Positions 44,003-53,373 of a stretch of 64,000 nucleotides of DNA are shown here, one piece after another. The notes below the pieces were generated by a model. That model had not been told where the DNA came from, made no database searches, and was given only the letters and a program-made list of their open reading frames with translations. Source of the DNA: Streptomyces griseoloalbus (GTDB lineage: Bacteria; Actinomycetota; Actinomycetes; Streptomycetales; Streptomycetaceae). How positions within the stretch are numbered: the first letter of the stretch is position 1; the number at the start of each line of letters is the position of its first letter. The stretch lies in NCBI GenBank assembly GCA_014650015.1, contig BMUD01000001.1:228197-292196 (forward strand). The letters run 5' to 3'. The translations under genes and the position numbers were made by a program.

Positions 44003-45412
44003 TCAGGCTTCCGCTCCCGAACCCGGCACACCGGCCCGCAGATGCGCCGCCAGACGGCGCAGCTCGACGAGGGCACCGGCGTCCGACCCGTCGCCCAGCG
44101 GGTAGTGCAGGGCCGGCCCGGAGGCGGGCCCCAGGACGACCGGCCGTACCGCGACGGGCGGGCGACGGGCATGGGTGAGGCCGATGGCCCGCACGTCCCG
44201 CGCACCCAGGGTGAAGGCGACCGGGACGGGCGGCGGCTGGAGCACGGGCGCCGTGGTGAGGTCGCGGGAGGCCCGCCGTACCGAGGTCAGCATCGTCGTC
44301 AGGCCGTGCTCCGCGACGAGGTTCCCGGCGAGGGGTGCGATCGCCTCCAGGGGCGGTTCCTCACCCTCCCCGTACCCGAGGGTGAGCGTCACGTCCTGCT
44401 CGACACCGGCGGTGGTCCGCGTGACCCGGATCCACGCCAGCGCGGGCCGGTCGGGGTGTCCCGTCACGATCAGATGGGTCGGCTCGGGGGCCCGGTCACG
44501 AGCCAGGCCGGTCAGCCGACGTGGCGACCAGGGCAGGTTGACCGGTTCCGCGGTGCCCCAGCCGGCCGGCGCCGAGCCGGTGAGCGCACGCCAGGCCGTC
44601 TCGAGCGCTTCCCCCAGGACGGTGTCCTCGTGCGCGGGGAGCGTCGTACGGAACGCCACGACGAACTGCCGGTCACTCGACGGGGATGTCCGGCCGAACG
44701 CCTCGGCGACCGAGGCCGTGCCGTCCTCCCCGAGCGCGGGCGTGAACGTCCCGTCCTGCCAGCGCAGCACCGCCCCGGACAGGCCGTCGTAGTAGCCCTG
44801 TGCCGGGTCCTGGACGACCCAGCGGTTGGGCACCTGGAGGAGGGTGGCGCGGGCCGGGGCACTGAGCCGGACGTGCGGCGGGGTGACGATCTGCAGGGCA
44901 CGGTCCGACTCGGAGGTGTCGCGCAGCACCTCGGAGAGCCAGGTGGTCAGGGCCAGCACGGGCCGGTCGGACAGGACGACGGCCGTGCTGTCGGTGAGGA
45001 CGTCCACGACCGGCTGTCCGTCGTCCGGCGCGACGGCCGCACGCACGTCCACGACCCCGGTACCCGCCGCCGACTCGGGCCAGGTGCTGCCGCCCAGCAG
45101 CAGGGCGAGCCGCCCGCACACCGATCCCGCCAGCCGCTCGGCCTCGGGCACGGCGCCGGAGGCCCGGGCCTCGGTCCACCAGAACGGCACGGGCACGTCC
45201 TGCCCGAGCAGCCGTTCGGCCTCCCCGGGGACCTGGACCAGCAGCGGGGCCTCCACGGACACCAGAGGCCTGCCGTCCGGGGCGCACAGCCGCAGCACCG
45301 CGCCCGCGGACCCGGCGGTCACGGCCGCCTCGGGCCCGCCCGCGTACAGGCCGGCCAGCAGGGCCCAGGTGTCCGGCATCTTCGGGGTGAGGGCGATGAC
45401 GTCCTTGGTCAC
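44003..45412 (-). CDS. DUF6177-type protein of the type VII secretion locus
   Basis: 469-aa protein, GTG start at 45412 overlapping the EccC stop. It begins VTKDVIALTPKMPDTWALLAGLYAGGPE and has no signal or membrane segment. The family is known mainly from its place beside ESX genes in Streptomyces, and its function is unknown. In ESX loci of mycobacteria the cytosolic chaperone EspG binds substrates, and a similar cytosolic accessory role is possible but unproven. Last gene of the minus-strand operon. Confidence 0.62.
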   Translation of the reverse strand: MTKDVIALTPKMPDTWALLAGLYAGGPEAAVTAGSAGAVLRLCAPDGRPLVSVEAPLLVQVPGEAERLLGQDVPVPFWWTEARASGAVPEAERLAGSVCGRLALLLGGSTWPESAAGTGVVDVRAAVAPDDGQPVVDVLTDSTAVVLSDRPVLALTTWLSEVLRDTSESDRALQIVTPPHVRLSAPARATLLQVPNRWVVQDPAQGYYDGLSGAVLRWQDGTFTPALGEDGTASVAEAFGRTSPSSDRQFVVAFRTTLPAHEDTVLGEALETAWRALTGSAPAGWGTAEPVNLPWSPRRLTGLARDRAPEPTHLIVTGHPDRPALAWIRVTRTTAGVEQDVTLTLGYGEGEEPPLEAIAPLAGNLVAEHGLTTMLTSVRRASRDLTTAPVLQPPPVPVAFTLGARDVRAIGLTHARRPPVAVRPVVLGPASGPALHYPLGDGSDAGALVELRRLAAHLRAGVPGSGAEA

Positions 45413-48400
45413 GACTGCTCCTCCTCTTCGGCTCCGGCGAGCGCGGTCTGGACGAGGCGGTGCTGCCGGCCGCGGCGGACCAGGGTGCCGCGCCCGGGCG
45501 GCTGCGCGGAGGCGTACAGGCCGGGGAAGAGCTGTCCCTCGGTGCGGTCGCCGGTCATCACCAGGGCGGTGGTGCCCGTCTCGCGCAGGGTGGTCAGGAG
45601 CGGCTCGTACAGCGCGCGGGAGGCTCCCGCGGTGCGGCGCGCCAGGACGAAGTGCAGGCCGATGTCCTGCGCGGAGGAGACGTACGGCAGGAAGGGTGCG
45701 AGGGGCTGCTGGCCGGCGGTGGTGAGGATGTCGTAGTCGTCGACGAGGATGACGATCCGCGGGCCCCGGAAAGCGGGTTCGCCGGTCTCGGGCGCGTCCG
45801 GGTCGGCGGTCTCCGGCATCCTCTTCCGCAGTTCGGCGGCGATGCCCGTGGAGAGGGCGGCGGCGAGCGCGGCGTTGTGGGCGTAGCCGCCCCGGTACGG
45901 CTCCGGGACGACGCCACGCAGGCCGCGGCGCGGGTCGAAGACACCGAAGACCAGCTCGTCGTCGGAGTACCGCTCGACGAGCCCGGCGACGATCAGCTTC
46001 AGCAGGTTCGTCTTGCCGCACTCGTTGTCGCCGAGGACCAGCAGGTGCTGGTCGCCGCCGAAGAGGTCGAGCAGCACGGGGGCGAGCGCGTCCTGGTCGA
46101 GGCCGACCGGTATCCGCCGCGGCTCGGCGGCCGGCGAGGGCAGCCGGGTCGCCGGCAGCCGGGCCGGCAGCACCCGCACCGGGGCGGCGGGTTCGCCGTG
46201 CCAGGTGGCGTGGACGGTCCGGACCGCCTCGTCGAGGGCCGGGCCCAGGTCGCCGGTCGTGGGCGAGCCGTCGATGCGGGGCAGGGCGGCCTGCGCGAAC
46301 AGCTTGCCGTCGGTGAGCACCCGGCCGGGCACGTCCGGCGAGAGGGTCTCGGAGAGCCTGCGGTCGACGGAGGAGTCGGCGGGGTCGTTGAGGCGCAGCT
46401 CGACGCGGGTGCCGAAGAGCGACTGGCCGGCGATGCGTACGTCGTTCCAGCGCAGCATGCCCGCCACCACGTGGATGCCGTAGCCGCCGCCCCGCTTCAG
46501 CAGGTCGGCGACCGGCTCGTCGAGGTCGGCGAAGTCGTCACGCAGCGCGCCGAAGCCGTCGATCACGAGGACGACGTCGGTGGAGCCGAGTTGCGGCAGC
46601 CGGCCCTGGGCGCGGAGCCGGCGGAGCTGGTCGACGGAGTCGATGCCGTGCTCCCGGAACACCGTCTCCCGTTGGTCGAGCATGGCGCGCACCTCGGCCA
46701 CCGTCCGGGCCGCCCGCTCGCGGTCGGCCCGGACGGCGATCCCGCCGACGTGCGGCAGGGCGGCCGTCGCCGACAGGCCGCCACCGACCAGGTCCAGGCC
46801 GTACACGGCGACGTCGCGGGGCGTGTGGGTGACCGCCAGGGACAGCACGAGGGTCCGCAGCAGCGTGGTCTTGCCGGACTGGGGGCCGCCGATCACGGCC
46901 ACGTGGCCGCCGGCCGTGGTCAGGTCCAGCACCCACTGGCCCTGCCACTGACGGGCCGGGTCGTCGAGCACGCCGAGCGGCACCCGCATCCCGCCGGTGG
47001 CGCGCGCCAGGTGCAGTCCGTGCTCGGAGACCCGGGCCGGTCCGGCGGCGGCGTCCAGGGTGACGGCGTCCGGCAGCGGGGGCAGCCAGACACGGCGCAC
47101 GGCGGGGGCGGCGTCGGTGAGCCGGCCGACCATGAGGGACAGGACGGTCGGGCCGGTCTCCCGCCGGGTGGCGGCGGGTTCCTCCGCCGGCTCCTCGGTC
47201 CGCTCCGCGGTGTTGTACGCCGGGTAGGGCAGGGCGAGCGGCTCCTCGCCCCGCTGCTCGCGCACCGTCGGGCCGCGGTGGGCGCCGGAGACGTACCCGG
47301 CCTTGAACCGTTCGTAGGTGGAGGTGTCGACCTTGAGGTAGCCGAATCCGGGCAGGGGCGGCAGATGGAAGGCGTCGGTGGTGTCGAGGACGGTGCGGGA
47401 CTCGTCGGCGGAGAAGGTCCGCAGGCCCAGCCGGTACGACAGATAGGTGTCCAGGCCCTTGAGCCTGCCGCCCTCGATGCGCTGGCTGGACAGCAGCAGA
47501 TGGACGCCGATGGAGCGGCCGATGCGGCCGATGGACAGGAACAGGTCGATGAAGTCCGGCTTCGCGGTGAGGAGTTCACCGAACTCGTCGATGACGACGA
47601 ACAGGTGCGGCAGCGGTTCGAGGTCCGGCCTCCGCGTCGCGCGCAGCTCGGCGTAGTGACCGATGTCGGCGACGTTGCCGGCGTCCTTCAGGACCTGCTG
47701 GCGGCGTGTGACCTCGCCGGCGAGGCTGGTGTGGACGCGTTCGACGAGACCGGCCTGGTTCTCCAGGTTGGTGATCATTCCGGCGGTGTGCGGGAGTCCG
47801 GCGAAGGGGGCGAACGTGGCGCCGCCCTTGTAGTCGACCAGGACGAGCGCCAGCTGCTCGGGGGAATGGGTGGCGGCCAGGGCGAGGACGAGGGTGCGCA
47901 GCAGTTCGCTCTTGCCCGAACCGGTCGCGCCCACGCACAGTCCGTGCGGGCCCATGCCGAGCTGGGAGGACTCCTTCAGGTCCAGCAGGACCGGTTCATG
48001 ACGGTCCGTGACGCCGATGGGCACGCGGAGGAAGTCGCGTTCGCCGCGGGGCTTCCACAGGGTGGACAGGTCCGGGTCGGCGGGATCGGCGATGCCGAGG
48101 AGCGCGGGGAAGTCGACCGGCCCGGTGACGGGGCTTCCCTCGGCGGCGGACTCCGGCGACAGCCGCAGCGGGGCCAGCAGCCGGGCGATGCCCTCCGCCC
48201 CGGCCGCGGTGACCGGGTCGACGGTGCCCTCGGCGGCGGTGACCGGTGCGGTGGTGCCCTCGGCGCCGGTACGCCGCAGGTCCTCGACGACCATCCGTTC
48301 GCCGTGGACGGTGATGCGCACGCTCACCTCGTCCGGCTCGTGGACCTGCTCCTGGAGGAGGTGCAGCACGGTGACCCCCATGTCCGGCAGGCCGACCGCC

Positions 48401-49422
48401 GAGTCCGGGCGCGGGAGTTCCGCGGCCGGCTCGCCGTGGGCGTCGACGACCACCAGCAGCCGGCCCGCCAGCCGCAGTGCGTTCCGGTCGGCGAGCCCGC
48501 GCCGCACCTCCGCCGCGTACGCGGACTGCCGGCCCAGCTCGTGCCGGAGCAGTCCGGCCAGCTGCCGGAGATCGGGCGCGATGCGACGGGCGGCCACGGG
48601 ACCGTCGTGCGCCTGCGGATCCAGCACGTGGGGCAGCCACTTCGCCCACTCCCACTCGGCCAGCCGCTCGCCGGGCACGGCCAGGGCGAGCGCGACGTCG
48701 TCGGGAGCGTGCGTCACCGCCGTCTGCACCAGCAGGGCGCGGGCGACCCGCAGGACGTCCTCCCGGGCGCCGACGACGCTGACGTTCCCGGCGCGGTCCA
48801 GCGGCACGGTCAAGGGCACGTCCGCGGCCGTGGCGAACCGGCGCTGCAGGGCGCGCGCCTCGTTGAGCATGAACGGGTCCGGCGGCGTCAGCACCCCGCC
48901 GGCGCCGCTCTGCTGGATCGCCGGCTCCTGCACCGGCACGTCACCGAGACCGGCCCGCACCCGCAGGAAGTCGGCGTCCCGGCGGCGCCGCTCCCACAGC
49001 CGGGCGGGGTCCCGCACCAGGTCGTACAGCGCCTCCGGCGGCGGGTTCAGCTCACGCTCCGCGTCCCGCAGCCGCCGCTCCGCGGCGCCGAGTTCCTCCC
49101 GCAGTTCCTCCAGGTACTCCAGGTAGCGCTCACGCTGGGTGCGCCGGGTGCGCTGCGCCTTGCCGCGCTGCGACAGGAACAGCGCCACCGCGCCCAGCAG
49201 CGCGAAGACCAGCACGATCGCGCCCACCACCGCGAACCGGCTGTTGCGGATCACGGTCATCATGACCACGGACCCCATGACGCCGGCCATCGGCAGCAGG
49301 GCGGTGGCCGCGTTGCCGGTCTTCCCCTCGGGCAGGTTGGGCGGCGCCTCGACCGTACGGGGCCGGGCGGGTTCCAGGGGGCGGGTGCTGCGGGCGGGCC
49401 GGTGGACGATTCTCAGGGTCAC
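45409..49422 (-). CDS. eccC: Type VII secretion ATPase EccC
   Basis: Motor and substrate-recognition ATPase of an ESX system, fused EccCa-EccCb, 1,337 aa. Two N-terminal membrane segments lie at about residues 40-86. Three FtsK/SpoIIIE ATPase domains follow, with Walker A GATGSGKSE (near 495), GGPQSGKTT (near 842) and GDNECGKTN (near 1130) and acidic Walker B motifs (VVIDEFGELL, VLVIDGFG, VILVDDYD). The third normally binds the C-terminal signal of Esx substrates. The GTG at 49422 has ggag 10 nt upstream. The stop overlaps the DUF6177 start. Confidence 0.93.
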   Translation of the reverse strand: MTLRIVHRPARSTRPLEPARPRTVEAPPNLPEGKTGNAATALLPMAGVMGSVVMMTVIRNSRFAVVGAIVLVFALLGAVALFLSQRGKAQRTRRTQRERYLEYLEELREELGAAERRLRDAERELNPPPEALYDLVRDPARLWERRRRDADFLRVRAGLGDVPVQEPAIQQSGAGGVLTPPDPFMLNEARALQRRFATAADVPLTVPLDRAGNVSVVGAREDVLRVARALLVQTAVTHAPDDVALALAVPGERLAEWEWAKWLPHVLDPQAHDGPVAARRIAPDLRQLAGLLRHELGRQSAYAAEVRRGLADRNALRLAGRLLVVVDAHGEPAAELPRPDSAVGLPDMGVTVLHLLQEQVHEPDEVSVRITVHGERMVVEDLRRTGAEGTTAPVTAAEGTVDPVTAAGAEGIARLLAPLRLSPESAAEGSPVTGPVDFPALLGIADPADPDLSTLWKPRGERDFLRVPIGVTDRHEPVLLDLKESSQLGMGPHGLCVGATGSGKSELLRTLVLALAATHSPEQLALVLVDYKGGATFAPFAGLPHTAGMITNLENQAGLVERVHTSLAGEVTRRQQVLKDAGNVADIGHYAELRATRRPDLEPLPHLFVVIDEFGELLTAKPDFIDLFLSIGRIGRSIGVHLLLSSQRIEGGRLKGLDTYLSYRLGLRTFSADESRTVLDTTDAFHLPPLPGFGYLKVDTSTYERFKAGYVSGAHRGPTVREQRGEEPLALPYPAYNTAERTEEPAEEPAATRRETGPTVLSLMVGRLTDAAPAVRRVWLPPLPDAVTLDAAAGPARVSEHGLHLARATGGMRVPLGVLDDPARQWQGQWVLDLTTAGGHVAVIGGPQSGKTTLLRTLVLSLAVTHTPRDVAVYGLDLVGGGLSATAALPHVGGIAVRADRERAARTVAEVRAMLDQRETVFREHGIDSVDQLRRLRAQGRLPQLGSTDVVLVIDGFGALRDDFADLDEPVADLLKRGGGYGIHVVAGMLRWNDVRIAGQSLFGTRVELRLNDPADSSVDRRLSETLSPDVPGRVLTDGKLFAQAALPRIDGSPTTGDLGPALDEAVRTVHATWHGEPAAPVRVLPARLPATRLPSPAAEPRRIPVGLDQDALAPVLLDLFGGDQHLLVLGDNECGKTNLLKLIVAGLVERYSDDELVFGVFDPRRGLRGVVPEPYRGGYAHNAALAAALSTGIAAELRKRMPETADPDAPETGEPAFRGPRIVILVDDYDILTTAGQQPLAPFLPYVSSAQDIGLHFVLARRTAGASRALYEPLLTTLRETGTTALVMTGDRTEGQLFPGLYASAQPPGRGTLVRRGRQHRLVQTALAGAEEEEQS

Positions 49423-49519
49423 GGGCGGGCTACTCCGGAGCGGGTCGTGACGGAGGAGGGGCGGGACGGGGGATGGCGGAGGAGGGGCGGGCACGGGCCG
49501 GGGCGCACCGGCCGGATGC

Positions 49520-50836
49520 TCATCGCACCCTCACCGCGCGCCCCATCACCTCGGCGGCCAGCCGCAGGACGGCCTGCTGCGTGGCATGCGCCAGGAGATC
49601 GGTGCGGATGGGGCCGCCGCCGGCCAGATGACGGTCGTACGGCACGGTGACGACGGTGACACCGGCCTCCTTGAGATGCCCCGCGGCCGTCTTGTCGTCG
49701 AGGAGCGTGTCGGGGGTGTTCGACACCAGCGCCACGACCGTCGTGGCCAGCGCGGAATGCGGCAGCCGTGCCAGCCAGTCCAGCACCTGACGGGTGGCGC
49801 CGACGCCCTCCGCGGTGGTCGGCGCGACCACCACCCGGGCGTGCGCGGTGTCCATGGCCGTACGGGCCACCTCGCCGGGCAGCGTCTCGCAGTCGGCCAC
49901 GGTCACGGCGAAGTAGCGGCGCAGCGCCAGCGTCACCTTCCGGTACGACGTCATGTCGAGCGGGGGACCGACCTGCCCCCGGCTCGCGGGCAGCAGCCAG
50001 CCGCCGTCCGACACCGGCACCAAATAGCCGGTGACGTCGGTCAGTTGCATGGACGGGTGGAGGATCGGAGCGAGATCGGCGCACGTCCAGCGCACCGCCT
50101 CCGCACCCATGCGCACCGGCAGGGTGCCCAGCGCGGTGTCCGCCTCCAGGGTCAGCACCGGGTCGTGCCGGTAGTGGTTGAGGGTGCGCCCGAGCAACGC
50201 GGAGACGGTGGACTTGCCGACGCCGCCACGGATGGAGGTGACCGCCACCACCCGGCCCGTGGTCACGGGCTGCTGCAACTCGCGGGCGATCCGCGTCCGT
50301 TCGGCGACGTCCTGGGTCACGGACGAGGTGAGCTTACGCAGGGCCCTGCCCGTGCGCCGGGTCACGGAGTCGCCGTGCAGGGGGCGTCCCAGGGCGAGGA
50401 GGAGACGGGGGTCGAGGGTGGGGGAGGACTCGGGGGCGGGGGACGCGGGGAGGCGGGGGTCACGGGCGGGGACGGCGGGTGTCGCGGGCCGCTCGGGGGC
50501 CGGCTCGTCGGCGGCCCGGGTACCGGACACGGGCTCCGGGGCCGCGGGACCGCGCTCGTCGCGGTGGTGCCGGCCCTGCGGGCCGGACGCGTCACCGTCC
50601 CCGCCCGCTGTCTCTGCCGCTGTCGCCGTCGTGACCGGGGGCCGTGAGGGCGCGGGGTGCACGAGCCGCAGCGTGGGCTCGCCGGGCCGCACCGGGGGCG
50701 CCCCGCTGCCGTCACCGGTACCGGTCCGCGCACGGCCGTTTCCCCCGGCGCCGCCGCCCAGCTCCCGCAGCACGTCCCGCTGCCAGTCCCCGCCGCCCGC
50801 CGGCGGCTGCTCGCGCCTCTGCTCCCCCTGCGTCAT
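49520..50836 (-). CDS. ParA/MinD-like ATPase (EspI-like) of the type VII locus
   Basis: 438 aa. The first about 180 residues are Pro/Arg/Ala-rich and probably disordered. The ATPase domain follows with a deviant Walker A, VAVTSIRGGVGKSTVSALLG. This resembles EspI of mycobacterial ESX-1, thought to tune secretion with ATP level. The ATG at 50836 (MTQGEQRREQ) is chosen; the longer frame reads into EccD. It lies between eccD and eccC in one operon. Confidence 0.82.
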   Translation of the reverse strand: MTQGEQRREQPPAGGGDWQRDVLRELGGGAGGNGRARTGTGDGSGAPPVRPGEPTLRLVHPAPSRPPVTTATAAETAGGDGDASGPQGRHHRDERGPAAPEPVSGTRAADEPAPERPATPAVPARDPRLPASPAPESSPTLDPRLLLALGRPLHGDSVTRRTGRALRKLTSSVTQDVAERTRIARELQQPVTTGRVVAVTSIRGGVGKSTVSALLGRTLNHYRHDPVLTLEADTALGTLPVRMGAEAVRWTCADLAPILHPSMQLTDVTGYLVPVSDGGWLLPASRGQVGPPLDMTSYRKVTLALRRYFAVTVADCETLPGEVARTAMDTAHARVVVAPTTAEGVGATRQVLDWLARLPHSALATTVVALVSNTPDTLLDDKTAAGHLKEAGVTVVTVPYDRHLAGGGPIRTDLLAHATQQAVLRLAAEVMGRAVRVR

Positions 50837-50849
50837 GCGGCCGTGCCTC

Positions 50850-52235
50850 CTAAGCGAAGGTGTCGAGCAGTCGCCCGTACACACCGAACACGCCGACGAG
50901 CAGGGGCAGCAGCGCGATGACCCCCACCGATTCGAGCAGGTCACCGGCCCGCCGCAGCCGAACCCGTACATGTTCGGCCGGCTGCACGGCGAGCACGACG
51001 AGCGGCAGGACCGCGAGCACGGCGAAGACGGCCAGCGGTGCCGCGGCCGACGACCGCTCCGCCCACACCGTCAGCAACCGCACGACGACGCCCGCCGCGG
51101 CGGCCAGCAGGACGACCACCTCGGCGACCAGCGGGAACGCCCGGGCCCGCAGGGCCAGCACCACCGCGACGAGCGCGGCCAGCGGCACCGTCCACACGGA
51201 AGGGTCCCGCAGCGCCAGTACGGCGGCCACGGCGGCCGACCCGGCCACGGTGACCGTGGCGAGCACCAGACCGCGATGGGCGGCGGCAAGGGCGGCCGAC
51301 ACCTGGTGGCGACTGACGGAGACACCCCCGGCCCGGCGGTCGTCGAGCCCCGAGAGCCCGGACGCCATCAGCGCGAGCCGGGGCAGCACCCCGAGCACCA
51401 CCACGCAGACGACGCCGAGAACGGCCCCGACCCGCGCCTGCTGCTCCGCCGTCCCGGCGCCGGACTGCAGGGCGACGAGGGCCTCCCAGCCGACGGCGGT
51501 CACGGCCACGGCACCGGCGCCCACGACCCCGCCCCGCCCCAGCGGCGTGAACAGCCCGAGCAGCGCGAGGACCAGCACGCCGACGGCGGCCACCCCGGCG
51601 AGCCGCAGAGCGCCCGCCGAGGACCCGCCGACGACGTCGACCAGGCTCCACACGCCCGGCACACCGAGCCCGCCGGCGGCACACAGCAGGGTCGCGGCGA
51701 GCCCGTGCCTGCGCACCCGCCCCAGGACCGCGCCGGCGACCGCGGCCGCACCGGCGGCGCTGAGCAGCGCGCCGGCGACCACCGAGTCGTCGTACCGCGC
51801 ACGCGCGAACAGGGCGGCGACGATCACCCAACCCACGCTCGCGACACCCGACGTGACCCGCCGGGCGGCCGGCCCCCACACCCCTGCCCGATGACCGAGG
51901 TCCTCCGCCACCACGTCGGTGACGTCGTGCACGACGGGGGCGGGCGGGGCGTCCTCCGCGCGGACGAGACGCAGCACGGCGCCGTCGCGGACGCCCGCCG
52001 TTTCCAGTGTGCTGTCGTGATCGAGCGCGGAGCCGTCCACCGTGACGAGCTGACGCGAGGCGGGCCGCCCCTCCGCGCGGTCGTCCAGCAACCGCATGAT
52101 CTCGGGCAGCAGCAGCCCGACCGGCTCCCGCGCCGGAAGCACGAGGTCGACGCGGCGCCGCTCACCGACGAGCGTGACCCGGCTCAACACCTTCGGCCCC
52201 CCGGCCGTTTCCCTGCTCAAGGCCCCCGTAGACAT
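50850..52235 (-). CDS. eccD: Type VII secretion membrane protein EccD
   Basis: Channel-forming membrane subunit of ESX systems, 461 aa. The N-terminal ubiquitin-like YukD domain spans about residues 15-95 (RVTLVGERRRVDLVLPAREPVGLLL). About 11 membrane helices follow, the usual EccD count. Start at 52235 or the ATG just before it. It is 13 bp upstream of the ParA-like gene. Confidence 0.88.
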   Translation of the reverse strand: MSTGALSRETAGGPKVLSRVTLVGERRRVDLVLPAREPVGLLLPEIMRLLDDRAEGRPASRQLVTVDGSALDHDSTLETAGVRDGAVLRLVRAEDAPPAPVVHDVTDVVAEDLGHRAGVWGPAARRVTSGVASVGWVIVAALFARARYDDSVVAGALLSAAGAAAVAGAVLGRVRRHGLAATLLCAAGGLGVPGVWSLVDVVGGSSAGALRLAGVAAVGVLVLALLGLFTPLGRGGVVGAGAVAVTAVGWEALVALQSGAGTAEQQARVGAVLGVVCVVVLGVLPRLALMASGLSGLDDRRAGGVSVSRHQVSAALAAAHRGLVLATVTVAGSAAVAAVLALRDPSVWTVPLAALVAVVLALRARAFPLVAEVVVLLAAAAGVVVRLLTVWAERSSAAAPLAVFAVLAVLPLVVLAVQPAEHVRVRLRRAGDLLESVGVIALLPLLVGVFGVYGRLLDTFA

Positions 52236-52251
52236 CACGTTCGCGAACCTA

Positions 52252-52518
52252 TCACCGGCTTGTAGGACTACCGGAAGGCGTAGAAACGCCGGGAGAGTAC
52301 GGGCTGCTCTGCCCGATCAGCCGGTGGGACACGAACGACCACCCCACACACCCCGCGCACAGCACGGCCGCGATCACCATGCCGGCGAGTACCTTGCCCA
52401 TCCGCTCGTCCGCGGCACGCCGTTGCCGCCGCGCCCCGAACAACAGGGCGTCCCGCAACCGCCGTCGCCGCACGGAAACGGACTCCAGGAGCTGGCTGTC
52501 GTAGTCCTGGGCGGTCAT
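52252..52518 (-). CDS. Small single-pass membrane protein of the type VII locus
   Basis: 88 aa. A basic N-terminal half (SVRRRRLRDALLFGARRQRRAADERMG) is followed by one membrane segment, VLAGMVIAAVLCAGCVGWSFV, and a short Ser/Pro tail. Comparable small proteins precede EccD in Streptomyces ESX clusters. Exact role unknown; an assembly factor is possible. Confidence 0.72.
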   Translation of the reverse strand: MTAQDYDSQLLESVSVRRRRLRDALLFGARRQRRAADERMGKVLAGMVIAAVLCAGCVGWSFVSHRLIGQSSPYSPGVSTPSGSPTSR

Positions 52519-52527
52519 GCCGCTCGC

Positions 52528-53373
52528 TCACCTCGTGTCACGTGGGGACTCCGACTCGACCTCGACGGGCCGTCCGGCGTCGTGGGCGAGGCAGGTGAGG
52601 GCGAGGACGGCGAGGGGGATGTCTCCGTCGCTCGTCTCCTGGCGCTCCTCGTTCGCCGTCCAGTACTCCTTGTGCAGCTCGAGCGCCTGTACCAGGGCCT
52701 CGTTGAACTGGTCCGGGTCCCGGCCGAGGAAGCGGTAGCACAGATTGATCGGCGGATACAGGACCTTGAGCATGGTCTCGCGGTCGAGGAAACGCAGCCG
52801 GTCCGGGTCGGTCCCCTCGAACGCGGCGACGAGCTTGTCCCCGAGTCCCGGCCGCTCCAGCCAGTACGTCTGGAGGGCGTCGACCCAGTGGTAGATGTAC
52901 TCCTCGAAGACGGCGCCGGAGGCCCGCAGCGTCTCGACCGGCACCTCGCACAACTGGGTCATCCGCGCCTGGTCCCGGCAGACGACCGCCAGCCAGAAGG
53001 CCTCCAGCCAGGTACCCGCATCCACGAAATGCGTGATCCCCACGGCGGGGATCGTCCGCACCTCGTGGCCGATCACGCACTCGACGGTGGAGCCCTCGGG
53101 AGCGGTCGCCGAGGCGAACAGGGCGGACCCGACCTGCATCGCCATGACCCAGGCTTCCCACGTCTCCAGCTTGTCGGCGGTGGGGTCGAGGGAGCACTGG
53201 AGCTTGGCGGTGGGCAAGGCGCTGCTGAAGGTTATGCCAAAACCCTGAGGCCACTCCTGGAGCTGTTCCACGTCCTTGAGCGTGTCCTCGTTCCATTCTT
53301 CCCGGAGCGTGTCCGGATCGGGGTGACTACCTTCCAGCGGAGGTCGCAACACACTGATCGACAACCCGTTCAC
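52528..53373 (-). CDS. Imm49-family immunity protein
   Basis: 281-aa cytosolic protein. WNEDTLKDVEQLQEWPQGFGI and VGHEVRTIPAVGIT-like segments and its setting match the Imm49 family of polymorphic-toxin immunity proteins. GTG at 53373 with ggaagg 6 nt upstream overlaps the pentapeptide gene stop by 4 bp, so the two are made together. It sits directly after the toxin and pentapeptide genes. Its target toxin is not certain: it may neutralise the toxin encoded just upstream or be a stored immunity gene for a related toxin. Confidence 0.72.
   Translation of the reverse strand: MNGLSISVLRPPLEGSHPDPDTLREEWNEDTLKDVEQLQEWPQGFGITFSSALPTAKLQCSLDPTADKLETWEAWVMAMQVGSALFASATAPEGSTVECVIGHEVRTIPAVGITHFVDAGTWLEAFWLAVVCRDQARMTQLCEVPVETLRASGAVFEEYIYHWVDALQTYWLERPGLGDKLVAAFEGTDPDRLRFLDRETMLKVLYPPINLCYRFLGRDPDQFNEALVQALELHKEYWTANEERQETSDGDIPLAVLALTCLAHDAGRPVEVESESPRDTR

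Noticed and set aside
44003-45412. DUF6177 gene as EccE
   Set aside because: EccE has two N-terminal membrane segments; none is seen here.
44003-46021. 672-codon frame extending the DUF6177 gene into EccC
   Set aside because: The extension is Arg-rich shadow of eccC. The GTG at 45412, overlapping the eccC stop, fits the operon.
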